Assembly (NCBI RefSeq): GCF_004684775.1
Contig: NZ_SRIC01000032.1
Span: 1-49,231, forward strand
Direction: 5' to 3'
Origin: Streptomyces sp. MZ04
Lineage (GTDB): Bacteria; Actinomycetota; Actinomycetes; Streptomycetales; Streptomycetaceae
DNA length: 49,231 nt
Below, piece by piece: positions 7,643 through 14,486 of the stretch (the first letter of the stretch is position 1; each line of letters begins with the position of its first letter). A program made the position numbers and the translations under genes. A model generated the notes under the pieces. The model ran no database searches. It was not told the origin of the DNA and worked only from the letters and a program-made list of their open reading frames with translations.

Positions 7643-8302
7643 TTAGGACACGTGGATGGTGAGGGCGAAGCGACGGTCTGCGAATGCCGTGGAGGGGCAG
7701 TGCGTGGCTGTCACTTCGTGGTGGACGGTTACGGGGAACAGCAGCAGGGTGTCGAAGGCCGGCTCGATGGTGCGGTAGGTGTCCGCGCGCCAGGCCCGAT
7801 CGCCCTGGGCGGCGGTGTCGTACAGCCGCAGCTGGCCGCCGGTGAACGGCTGGGGCCTGCGATGGAAGTAGTACAGGCCGGTCAGTTGCTCCCCGCCCTC
7901 CGCCCCCGCGATGCCCGCGTCGGTGTGCGAGGGGAAACCTTGGCCGTCGCCGTAGGCGGTGATCTCGGTGGTGGCCCGGGCACCAGGGACCCGGATACCG
8001 AGCACGCTGCGGGCCAGCGGCAGGCAGTTGGCCAACCGCTGGCGCAAGACTGGGCTATCGGTGGACAGATAGGCCGCCGGCCGCTTCAGCCCCGCCGCCT
8101 GGCCCGAGACGAAGTCCCCCTCGCGCTCGACCGCGAAGCGCCACAGGGCATCGGCCCCAGCCTCACCCAGGAAGCCTTCCACTCGCATGAGCGGTGCCGG
8201 GATCACGGCGATCTGCTGCTCGGCTGCGGACCTCCCCGAGAGCACCGCGGAAGGTATCGGGATGACTCCGCTACCCTGCGCGGGCGTGGTTGTTTCCTGC
8301 AT
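7643..8302 (-). CDS. 2-oxoglutarate/Fe(II)-dependent oxygenase, prolyl 4-hydroxylase-like
   Basis: A 219-residue cytosolic enzyme of the 2OG-Fe(II) superfamily, which uses oxygen and 2-oxoglutarate to hydroxylate a substrate. The iron ligands are visible: His126 and Asp128 in PSHTDAG, and His195 (or His194) in VTVHHEV. Arg211 in RRFALTIHVS would bind 2-oxoglutarate. The segment FTGGQLRLYD matches the F-x-G-G-E-L-x-L-Y-D strand of prolyl hydroxylases. The ATG at 8302 is preferred; the frame extends to 8443, but that part is low-complexity and lacks domain sequence. It lies in transposon cargo and is followed at 29 bp by the repeat peptide gene, its likely substrate by context. Confidence 0.85.
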   Translation of the reverse strand: MQETTTPAQGSGVIPIPSAVLSGRSAAEQQIAVIPAPLMRVEGFLGEAGADALWRFAVEREGDFVSGQAAGLKRPAAYLSTDSPVLRQRLANCLPLARSVLGIRVPGARATTEITAYGDGQGFPSHTDAGIAGAEGGEQLTGLYYFHRRPQPFTGGQLRLYDTAAQGDRAWRADTYRTIEPAFDTLLLFPVTVHHEVTATHCPSTAFADRRFALTIHVS

Positions 8303-8445
8303 ACCGCCAGCGGACCGCGCACCAGGCCCTACACGTAAGGGCGCGCACTCGGCGCACAAGAGCACGCACGCCCCGTAAAGGCCCTGCATCGTGCGTTGAA
8401 TAAATGGGGCGTGCCTCGACAGCAGACCACGAATCACCCTCATAC

Positions 8446-8479
8446 ACGGCCAGTTGGTAGAGCCTCACCACGGCGCGAT
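8446..8479. repeat. Right copy of the imperfect direct repeat bounding the oxygenase cassette
   Basis: Partner of 7138-7172. It shares ACGGCCAGTTG, TAGA and GCGCGAT in the same orientation, with a one-base length difference. Confidence 0.5.
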
Positions 8480-8489
8480 GTGGGGTACA

Positions 8490-8815
8490 TGAACCGACGA
8501 GAGCTCGGTGTGAAGCATCTCAAGGACGTCCCCCAGATCTGCCGTGATGTCAGGTCCTACCTCCTTCGCCCACGCAGCGTCACCGCTGGCGGCCAGTTAG
8601 TTCCCCAGCGACTGGCCGCCAGCGGGGAATCTCAACTGGCCACTCACAGCCAGAACGTCACCCTCGCCGTCAAAGACGCTGGCGGTGCTGTCCGGCGGAT
8701 CAACCTGATCAACGCCTGGGCGAGTCAGTGGAGCTCTCCGGGTCTCGAAGCCGAGGGCAGCGGGTCGGCGATTGAGTCGGTCACCATCACGTACGAAGAC
8801 ATCACCATCGAATAG
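8490..8815 (+). pseudogene. 3' end of a gp19-like tail-tube gene fused to unrelated sequence
   Basis: The last 50 or so residues (from about LAVKDAGGAVRRINLINAWASQW to YEDITIE) match the C-terminal strands of T4 gp19-like tube proteins of contractile injection systems. These carry an N-A-W-x-S-x-W ... P-x-L-x-A ... A-I-E-x-x-T-I-x-Y-E pattern. Family members are about 145-150 residues. Here the upstream part (MNRRELGVKHLKD...) is unlike a tube N-terminus and is interrupted by a 15-bp perfect inverted repeat, so this is a fragment joined to other DNA. The ATG used is the one at about 8490; an open frame extends up to 8396. It pairs with the tube-adaptor gene at the other end of the cargo. Confidence 0.55.
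8583..8625. repeat. Perfect 15-bp inverted repeat with 13-base loop
   Basis: CCGCTGGCGGCCAGT at 8583-8597 is followed by its exact reverse complement at 8611-8625. It lies at the join between unrelated 5' sequence and the tube-gene remnant. A third GGCCAGTTG-like motif (AACTGGCC) follows near 8634. It could be a recombination site or an operator. Confidence 0.6.
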
Positions 8816-8909
8816 TTGCCGCTCAAGTGGCCCTGCTCGACTGCTGGGTGCGTCCCAGACGGCGGAGCCGTCTGGGACGCACTGCTGTGACCTGATGACC
8901 AACCGTCGG

Positions 8910-9013
8910 TCAGCGTGGCTCCGGCGGCGAGTGGTTCAGGGCCCGGGTCAGCTCCCGGTTCGCCGCCCGGGCCGCTTCCAGCTCTTCCGTCCGCTCTTCG
9001 AGCTGTCCACGCG
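8910..9013 (-). pseudogene. C-terminal coiled-coil remnant, DUF6262-like
   Basis: The minus strand reads QLEERTEELEAARAANREL followed by TRALN and a stop. This is a heptad-like tail of the kind that ends DUF6262 proteins, the small helpers found with tyrosine recombinases. Upstream of about 9013 the frame turns into arginine-rich noise, the antisense of the next gene, so only the tail was kept. Family assignment is by resemblance only. Confidence 0.4.
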
Positions 9014-9598
9014 TGTCGCGCCCTGGAGCACCCCCTCGTCCGCGAGGACAAGACCGTCCACCTCGCCCTCGCCCTCGCCGTCGAGTCGGCGGAACTCCGT
9101 GTCGCCGTCGGCCCGCAGGGCGACGCCCGCCTCCACGAACTCTTCGACGGCCCGTGCGCGACGGTCGTCCGCACGGCACTGGAGCGGGAACAGGCCCGGC
9201 CAGGACACCGCTCGATCACCTACAACCCGATGGACGGCCTCGGGCCGGACACCATCCTGCTCGTCGAGGACCAAGCCCTGTGCGAAGACGGAGAGGACCG
9301 AGGCGAACTGATGCTCTCCTTCTCGTCCTCGCTCAACCCGCACCTCCTGAGTGCCTTCGCCCCGCCCGTCGCGGAGGCGGTGCGCCAAGTCCTGGGGCGG
9401 CACGTGAAGGCTGAGGATCTGGAGATCACGCCGACGAAGGGGCCAAGCTGTGGCGGAGTCCGGGACCTGATCGTGGAGCTGTTGGCGTCCCACCCCCTTG
9501 TTTGCCGCGTCGGTGAGATCACCGAGTTCCGGGGCGACGTCGGACTCAGGGTGGAGATCGGCGGCCTCGACTTCGGCGTCTGGGTGGAGCCTGCCTAG
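8915..9598 (+). CDS. Unknown protein, 5' end probably replaced
   Basis: A frame of up to 227 residues. From about residue 35 (EHPLVREDKTVHLALALAVE) to the end (GLDFGVWVEPA) it has ordinary codon usage and balanced composition. The first 33 residues are Pro/Ala/Gly-rich and antisense to the coiled-coil remnant, so the GTG at 8915 is probably not the original start and the gene looks truncated by a rearrangement. No known domain was recognised. It ends 18 bp before the res region of the transposon. It could still be expressed as a shorter protein. Confidence 0.45.
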   Translation: MAPAASGSGPGSAPGSPPGPLPALPSALRAVHACRALEHPLVREDKTVHLALALAVESAELRVAVGPQGDARLHELFDGPCATVVRTALEREQARPGHRSITYNPMDGLGPDTILLVEDQALCEDGEDRGELMLSFSSSLNPHLLSAFAPPVAEAVRQVLGRHVKAEDLEITPTKGPSCGGVRDLIVELLASHPLVCRVGEITEFRGDVGLRVEIGGLDFGVWVEPA

Positions 9599-9616
9599 CC
9601 ACCCCGTCGCTGCCTG

Positions 9617-9744
9617 CCTGTCGTCAAACGATCGTTTGCCGACATGCGGTCCGGACGTCCAATGAACCCGTGCGAACCCCAGGTCCGCGGCGGCGCGAAT
9701 CCAATCAGATCCGATGATGATTGCTGACAGGGTTTGACGACAGG
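9617..9744. promoter_or_regulatory. Putative res site and recombinase promoter region
   Basis: The gap before the recombinase gene holds a perfect 14-bp palindrome CAAACGATCGTTTG (9625-9638) inside a longer imperfect dyad, as expected for a resolvase crossover subsite with a central AT. CCTGTCGTCAAA at 9617-9628 is repeated in inverse orientation as TTTGACGACAGG at 9733-9744. Tn3-family res sites consist of such dyads next to tnpR. Exact subsite borders cannot be set by eye. Confidence 0.6.
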
Positions 9745-9778
9745 TAGGGTCAGATCCTCCGTCAGGAAGGGGCGTCCG

Positions 9779-10696
9779 GTGGCGAACCTGGTCTACAAGC
9801 GGGTCTCGACCGACCAGCAGTCCACCGCACGGCAGGACCTCGTCCTCCACGAGGCCGGCATCGAGGACCCGATCGGCTTCGAAGAGGACCCCGGCACCTC
9901 CAGCCGCCTCCACCCCCTCCAGCGCCCGAAGTTCCGCGCGCTCCTGGACTACGCCCGGCCGCACGACATCGTGCACGTCTCCGAGATGTTCCGCCTCGTC
10001 CGCGGCACCGGGCACATCCTCGACGTGCTCGACGTCCTGCACGCGAACCGCCTGGCCCTGCGCATCCACGACGGAGCGTTCTCCGCCATGGACCTCACCG
10101 CCCGCCACCCGCGCACCGGAGAACTGCTGTCCACGGTGAAGTTCATGGTGCAGACCCTCGCGGCGGCTGGCGAACTGCAGCGCGACCTCCAGCGAGAGCT
10201 GACCTACGACGGGCTGCGGGCCGCCGAGGCCAAGGGCAGCAAGGGTGGCCGCCGCCCTGCCGTCCCGACCCAGAAGACCGACGCCGTGCGTACTGCGTAC
10301 CTGGAGGGTCGGTCCATCGCCGCCCTCGCCCGCGAGCACGGCGTCAGCCGGGGCGCCATCCGCACGGCCGTTGCCGACCTCATGCCCGAACACGCCGCTG
10401 GCCACGAGGACACCTCGGCTCGGGAGGTGCCTGTCGTCCTCGACATGCCGGGCAAGGTCGCCGACTTCCTCCGCGCCACCGCCCTGGAGCCTGTCGAGCG
10501 GACCGCCCTCGACCAGGGCCAGGCTGTACAACGCGGCCAGGGCTACACCCTGCGCGTCAGCGCCGTCCCCGCCGTGCACCGAGGGCTCCTCGCCCGCTGC
10601 CAGCCGCTCGACGGCAGCCACGACCTTCCCGCGGTCCCGGCCCAGCGCAAGGCCCGCCGCGAGTACGAGAACAGGGTCAGCGCCCTCACGCCCTGA
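9779..10696 (+). CDS. tnpR: Serine recombinase (resolvase) of the transposon, with C-terminal extension
   Basis: A 305-residue serine recombinase that would resolve transposition cointegrates at res. The catalytic Ser is Ser10 in YKRVSTDQQ, near the N-terminus as in all small serine recombinases, and the catalytic domain runs to about residue 145. A Hin/resolvase-type helix-turn-helix follows (GGRRPAVPTQK ... IAALAREHGVSRGAIRTAV, about 160-205). About 95 further residues have no counterpart in the usual 185-200-residue TnpR. The GTG follows AGGAAGG; an in-frame start at 9734 would run through the res repeat. The stop lies two bases before the right inverted repeat. Confidence 0.9.
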   Translation: MANLVYKRVSTDQQSTARQDLVLHEAGIEDPIGFEEDPGTSSRLHPLQRPKFRALLDYARPHDIVHVSEMFRLVRGTGHILDVLDVLHANRLALRIHDGAFSAMDLTARHPRTGELLSTVKFMVQTLAAAGELQRDLQRELTYDGLRAAEAKGSKGGRRPAVPTQKTDAVRTAYLEGRSIAALAREHGVSRGAIRTAVADLMPEHAAGHEDTSAREVPVVLDMPGKVADFLRATALEPVERTALDQGQAVQRGQGYTLRVSAVPAVHRGLLARCQPLDGSHDLPAVPAQRKARREYENRVSALTP

Positions 10697-10697
10697 A

Positions 10698-10745
10698 CAA
10701 GATCGTTCTCACCGCCAACCGCTGTACCGATGTTCCCCAAGCCCG
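10698..10745 (-). repeat. Right terminal inverted repeat of the Tn3-family transposon
   Basis: 48 bp, reverse complement of 2856-2903 with one mismatch. It ends in CAAGCCCG and is followed directly by the GATAC duplication. Confidence 0.95.
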
Positions 10746-10750
10746 GATAC
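10746..10750. repeat. Target-site duplication GATAC, right copy
   Basis: Identical to the five bases at 2851-2855 in front of the left inverted repeat. Confidence 0.9.
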
Positions 10751-11233
10751 GGACACCACCCGGGCGTTGCGCGAACTCAGCGCCGGAGCAAGGCGGTTGG
10801 TGAGCGCGAAGTGGCCCAGGTGGTTGATCGCGAAGTGTGCCTCCCAGGCGCCGTCCGGGCCCATGCGGGTCTCGGGGCACGCCATGACGCCCGCGTTGTT
10901 GATGAGGATGTCGAGTTTGCGGTCGTCCGTCGTCAGGAAGTGGTCCGCGAACTTCCGGATGCTCGCCAGGTCCGCCAGGTCCAGCGCCCGCACCTCCACC
11001 CCGGGGATGTCCCGCAGCGCCTCCCGTGCCGTGGCGGGTCTGCGCGCCGGGACGATGACGTGCGCGCCCGCGCGGCTCAGGGCCCGCGTGATCTCCAGGC
11101 CGAGGCCCGAGTAGCCGCCGGTGACCAGCGCCGTCCTGCCGTGGAGATCGATCCCGTCGAGTACGTCGTCCGCCGTGCTGGACGCGTCGAAGCCGCTGCC
11201 GAGTTTGTCTTGCTGCTGCCGTGCTGTCGTCAT
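10746..11233 (-). pseudogene. N-terminal half of a short-chain dehydrogenase/reductase, cut by a transposon
   Basis: Holds the Rossmann cofactor site of an SDR: T-G-G-Y-S-G-L-G at about residues 38-45 for NAD(P) binding, D-L-A-D-L near 84, and I-N-N-A-G-V near 118. It stops at VVSVS, in the strand that carries the catalytic Ser, where the transposon entered. The rest is at 2319-2855. The frame runs a few codons into the inverted repeat before stopping. The host gene would have been a cytosolic oxidoreductase of 339 residues; its substrate is unknown. The ATG at 11233 has only a weak ribosome-binding site. Confidence 0.93.
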
Positions 11234-11316
11234 GCGGGTGACCGTAGGAGTTGGAGCGCCCGCTAGCGCAAGCCAATGCAAGGGGCCGCACCCCGCCCTG
11301 CTGTTCGCACCCCGCC

Positions 11317-12192
11317 CTACTGCTGCGCCTTGCACGAGGAGTACGTGTTCAGATCGCCCGTGTCCGGCTTGAAGCGGTTCTGCCAGTCGCCGGGATAGGT
11401 GTCGACCAGGGCGGGCAGCTGCGTCTTGATGTCGTTGGCCCACTCCTCGTTGAGATAGTCCCGCACGGCCACGAGCAGCTTCTCGCAGTCCTCGGTATGA
11501 CCCTTCTGCAGCCCGATCCCGTACCGGTTGGTGAGCCCGAACGCGACATCGGGGACGACCTTGAGCGGCACCTTGCTCCGCTTCTGCTGCTCCACATATC
11601 CGTACAGAAGCGCCTCATCGGTGAACACCGCGTCGACATTGCCTTGTTGGAGCTTGGACACACAGGTCGAGAAGTCCGCCTCCTCGCGGATCGTGGTGCG
11701 CGGGGGCAGGTCCGCACGCGCCGACGTCGATCCCTCGACCGTGCAGATGAGCTTGTCCTCGACGTCCTTCTCCTTCTTGATCTTGTTGTAGTTCTTCCGC
11801 ACCAGGAAGCCCTGCTGGGTGTTGAGGTAAGGGCCGACGAAGTCGACTTCCTTCTCGCGCGCGGGAGTTATGGAGTACGTGGCGATCACCAGCGTCGCCG
11901 CGCCCTGGTCCAGCTCCTGCTCGCGCCGGCCGGTCGGCACGTCCTGGAAGCGGACGGCGAATCCGAGCTCCTTGCCCAGGTGGGCGGCCAGGTCCACCTC
12001 GAACCCGCGGTCGGTGTGGTTGGCGTGCAGGCTGAACCCCGGCTGGTCGAACGCCGTGCCGATGTGCACCGTGTCGTCGAGCAGCGACGGCTCCTCTTCC
12101 CCGTCGTCGCCGCAGGCCGTCGCCGCCACCAGCAGGAAGGCGGTCACCGCGAGCGCGGAACGGCGGGCGCGGGTCCGGTGTGAGCGCTTCAT
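11317..12192 (-). CDS. Amino-acid ABC transporter-type solute-binding lipoprotein
   Basis: A 291-residue family-3 (glutamate/glutamine type) extracellular binding protein. A lipoprotein signal ends in VAATACGDD with the lipidated Cys at about residue 27. The mature part has the paired-lobe pattern of this family: VHIGTAFDQPGFS, GFEVDLAAHLGKEL, ATYSITPAREKEVDFVGPY and DAVFTDEALLYGY. The D-x-x-A near the conserved R-x-x-x-V-D-F-x-x-P-Y motif supports amino-acid-like ligand binding. No permease or ATPase genes lie nearby. Instead it follows a membrane protein gene by 44 bp on the same strand, so it may act as a sensor or share another transporter. Confidence 0.85.
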   Translation of the reverse strand: MKRSHRTRARRSALAVTAFLLVAATACGDDGEEEPSLLDDTVHIGTAFDQPGFSLHANHTDRGFEVDLAAHLGKELGFAVRFQDVPTGRREQELDQGAATLVIATYSITPAREKEVDFVGPYLNTQQGFLVRKNYNKIKKEKDVEDKLICTVEGSTSARADLPPRTTIREEADFSTCVSKLQQGNVDAVFTDEALLYGYVEQQKRSKVPLKVVPDVAFGLTNRYGIGLQKGHTEDCEKLLVAVRDYLNEEWANDIKTQLPALVDTYPGDWQNRFKPDTGDLNTYSSCKAQQ

Positions 12193-12236
12193 GGAGCGTC
12201 CCCAGTCGTCATCATGCGTCGTGTCGGCGCCGGTCA

Positions 12237-12998
12237 TCAGTCGTCCAGTCGGGCCGAGTCGATCTTCAGGTCCAGCTTGCAGTTGCGTTCCGCCGCCGCC
12301 TCGACCGAGAGGCGGATGTCCTTGACGCCCTCGCCCAGGTCGAACCGGAACTCCTCGCCCGCCGGCTTGGTCTGCGGGCGGTTCCGGCCGGTACCCGGCC
12401 GCAGGGCCACGGTCAGCTGCGTGTTCGGGGCGCAGACCGGTGACTGGGGGTCGTACTCGGACACGGAGAAGGTGATCGTGAGGACCGGCCTGGTGCGGTC
12501 CGTGTGCGCGGAGGCGAGCACCGCCTTGCCCCCTTCGACGGGCCCCTCGGGCTCCAGGGAGAACTCGTCGGCGAGCTGCACCGGGCGGCTCTCCAGGTAG
12601 GTCCACACCGCCCACGACGAAAGCCCCACGACAAGGACCGCCAGCGGGATCACGGCCAGCATCAGGGGCGGGTAGAGCGGAAGTTCCTCGGTGTCCTTGG
12701 TGCGGGCCCGGATCAGGGAGAGCATGCCGCCGACGAACGCCAGCAACGCCCCCGCCACCACGCCGATCACGGTGGGGTCCCCGCCGAGCCGGTACCAGAT
12801 GGCGGCCCCCGCGAGGATGACCACGAGATTGATGAAGATCATCAGGGCGAGCATCGAGGTGTTGTCCGCGAGGCGCGCCTTCACCGACGTGGCGACGCCC
12901 GTGAGCCAGGCCGGTGCCGCCCGCCGAGTGGCGCTCGGCGAGCCCGTGTCTCCGGATGGGTCCTGCCCTGACGGGTCCTGCGCCCCGTTGGCCGTCAT
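12237..12998 (-). CDS. Membrane protein with C-terminal extracytoplasmic domain, unknown
   Basis: 253 residues. A polar N-terminus (about 45 residues) is followed by three hydrophobic segments: MLALMIFINLVVILAGAAIW, VIGVVAGALLAFVGGMLSLI and LMLAVIPLAVLVVGLSSWAV, at about residues 50-70, 77-96 and 112-132. A soluble domain follows with two Cys residues (SPVCAPN and ERNCKL) that could form a disulfide outside the membrane. It is upstream of the solute-binding lipoprotein and probably co-transcribed with it (44-bp gap). No family was recognised. Confidence 0.7.
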   Translation of the reverse strand: MTANGAQDPSGQDPSGDTGSPSATRRAAPAWLTGVATSVKARLADNTSMLALMIFINLVVILAGAAIWYRLGGDPTVIGVVAGALLAFVGGMLSLIRARTKDTEELPLYPPLMLAVIPLAVLVVGLSSWAVWTYLESRPVQLADEFSLEPEGPVEGGKAVLASAHTDRTRPVLTITFSVSEYDPQSPVCAPNTQLTVALRPGTGRNRPQTKPAGEEFRFDLGEGVKDIRLSVEAAAERNCKLDLKIDSARLDD

Positions 12999-13126
12999 GT
13001 GCGGAGGATACGTTCACTCGCCGGGCATCGACAGGCCAACGGGCGGACAGACAAAGGGAGTTGGCGGATGTGCTCAATGCCGGGCCGGGTTCGGTCGAAG
13101 ACCGCGTTCAGCCGACGATCGCGCGC

Positions 13127-13663
13127 TCAATCGGTCTGGGACGACGTCACCTGCCACCGCCCCGAATGCCCCGGCGGGAGCGCCAGGTCGCGCCGGACCG
13201 CCGCGTAGTACTCCTCCCGCGTCGCGCGCTGGCGGGCGAGCAGCCGCGCCCACGCGTCGGGATCCCGGGTGCCCTCGCGCATGAAGCGCTCCATGTCGAC
13301 CACCGTCATGACCCAGGTCCGTGCCGTGGTCACCACTTCCGGTGTGCCGAGCATCAGCAGCGCCTCGCCTGCCGGATCGCGCGCACTGGCCGCCTCGGCC
13401 AGGTGGGGTTCAGCGGCGGCGGGGGACAGGGGATGCGGATGCGGGTCGTTGCCGTGGTGGGCCGAGACGCGGTAGGTGAGGGTCACCGTCTGCTTCAGGA
13501 CCCGGGCGTACTCGGTGTAGACGGTGAGCCGCCGCTCCTCCCAGCGGGCGGCCTGCTCCCGCTGGAAGCGCACACGGTCACCGCGCATGATCGCCGCGTA
13601 CGAACCGAGGGCGCCGACGATCACGCCTATCAGGGCGGGGAGTTGCTGCAGGAAATCGGCCAC
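13127..13663 (-). CDS. Small membrane-anchored protein, unknown
   Basis: 178 residues from a GTG at 13663. A single N-terminal hydrophobic segment (ALIGVIVGALGSYAAIM, about residues 10-26) is followed by a basic, helical cytoplasmic part rich in Arg and Trp (RFQREQAARWEERRLTVYTE), a Pro/His-rich linker near residue 75, and another helical region. Similar single-span proteins of unknown function are common in streptomycetes. The frame is open further upstream to 13900, but that part is low-complexity and crosses a terminator hairpin, so the GTG is preferred. Confidence 0.6.
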   Translation of the reverse strand: MADFLQQLPALIGVIVGALGSYAAIMRGDRVRFQREQAARWEERRLTVYTEYARVLKQTVTLTYRVSAHHGNDPHPHPLSPAAAEPHLAEAASARDPAGEALLMLGTPEVVTTARTWVMTVVDMERFMREGTRDPDAWARLLARQRATREEYYAAVRRDLALPPGHSGRWQVTSSQTD

Positions 13664-13734
13664 GGCCCGAACCGTACCGAAGGTGCCGAAGGGCGGCCCC
13701 GGGAGCCCTTGACCGGGAGCCCCGGATACGCCGA

Positions 13735-13772
13735 GCGCCCGCCCTCCCGTTACGGGGGTGGAGGGCGGGCGC
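13735..13772 (-). terminator. Hairpin downstream of the YceI gene
   Basis: GCGCCCGCCCTCC pairs perfectly with 13760-13772 across a 12-base loop. It lies 26 bp past the YceI stop. There is no T-run, which is usual for Streptomyces. Confidence 0.7.
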
Positions 13773-13797
13773 GCTCGTGGGGGGCCGAAAGGCCCGG

Positions 13798-14412
13798 TCA
13801 GGCGGCGTTCTTGATGGCGGAGACATCGAAGTTCAGCTTGATCTTGTCGGAGACCAGCACTCCGCCCGTCTCCAGAGCGGCGTTCCAGGTGAGGCCCCAC
13901 TCGGACCGGAGGATCTCCGACTTGCCCTCGAAGCCGACGCGCTCGTTCCCGAAGGGGTCCGTGGCCGCGCCGTTGAACTCCAGGTCGATGGAGAGCTGCT
14001 TGGTGGTGCCGAGGATCGTCAGGTCGCCGGTGATGCGGTAGTCGTCGCCACCCAGCGCCTCCGCCTTGGTGGAGCGGAACGTCATCTCCGGGAACTCGTC
14101 GGTCTTGAAGAAGTCCGCGCTCTTCAGGTGGCCGTCACGGTCCGCGCTGCCGGTCTCGATGCTGTCCATCTTGATGTCGATGGAGGCCGTCGAGCGGGAC
14201 GGGTCCGTGCCGTCCAGGTGCAGCGTGCCGGCGACGTCCGCGAACGAGCCCTTGACGTTCGTGACCATGGCGTGCCGGGCGACGAAGCCGATCGACGAGT
14301 GCGAGGGGTCGATCGTGTACGTGCCGGTCAGGGCGGCCAGGTCCGGGTTGACCGGGGCGGTCGCCGTGGCGGCGGTGGTGGCGGTTTCGTTCTTGCGGCC
14401 GAAGAGACCCAT
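13798..14412 (-). CDS. YceI family protein (lipocalin-like)
   Basis: A 204-residue YceI-family protein. These form an extended lipocalin-like barrel that binds polyisoprenoid-type lipids. The family signature is clear: LTGTYTIDPSHSSIGFVARHAMVTNVKG near residues 28-55, then DFFKTDEFPEMTFRSTKAE, LTILGTTKQLSIDLEF and VSDKIKLNFDVSA at the end. The N-terminus (MGLFGRKNETATTAATATAP) is a polar linker with no signal peptide, so it is probably cytoplasmic, unlike E. coli YceI. AAGGAG precedes the ATG by five bases. Two MarR-like dyads lie 75-130 bp upstream. Confidence 0.92.
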   Translation of the reverse strand: MGLFGRKNETATTAATATAPVNPDLAALTGTYTIDPSHSSIGFVARHAMVTNVKGSFADVAGTLHLDGTDPSRSTASIDIKMDSIETGSADRDGHLKSADFFKTDEFPEMTFRSTKAEALGGDDYRITGDLTILGTTKQLSIDLEFNGAATDPFGNERVGFEGKSEILRSEWGLTWNAALETGGVLVSDKIKLNFDVSAIKNAA

Positions 14413-14486
14413 GACTGCTCCTTGGGGACGAGCTGCGGGCGGTGATGCCGAGCTGCGAGCTACGGGGGATGTACCTGCAAACATCT

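Larger units (their letters stand above)
2856..10745. mobile_element. Tn3-family transposon, 7,890 bp, inserted in a reductase gene
   Basis: The element is defined by 48-bp inverted ends with one mismatch, a flanking GATAC duplication, a Tn3-type DDE transposase at the left and a serine recombinase at the right, both reading rightwards. Between them lie a putative res site just before the recombinase and about 2.9 kb of cargo. The cargo is a contractile-injection-system tube adaptor gene, small open frames, an oxygenase plus repeat-peptide cassette, the 3' end of a tail-tube gene, an unknown gene and a coiled-coil gene remnant. The nearly identical ends, intact target duplication and restorable host gene all point to a recent insertion. 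Confidence 0.95.

Noticed and set aside
7197..7646. 149-codon plus-strand frame over the peptide gene
   Set aside because: It has the repeated GVGLLTLPAVA, but the sequence just before it differs by replacement changes in this frame while being silent or conserved in the minus frame, and it has no good ribosome-binding site.
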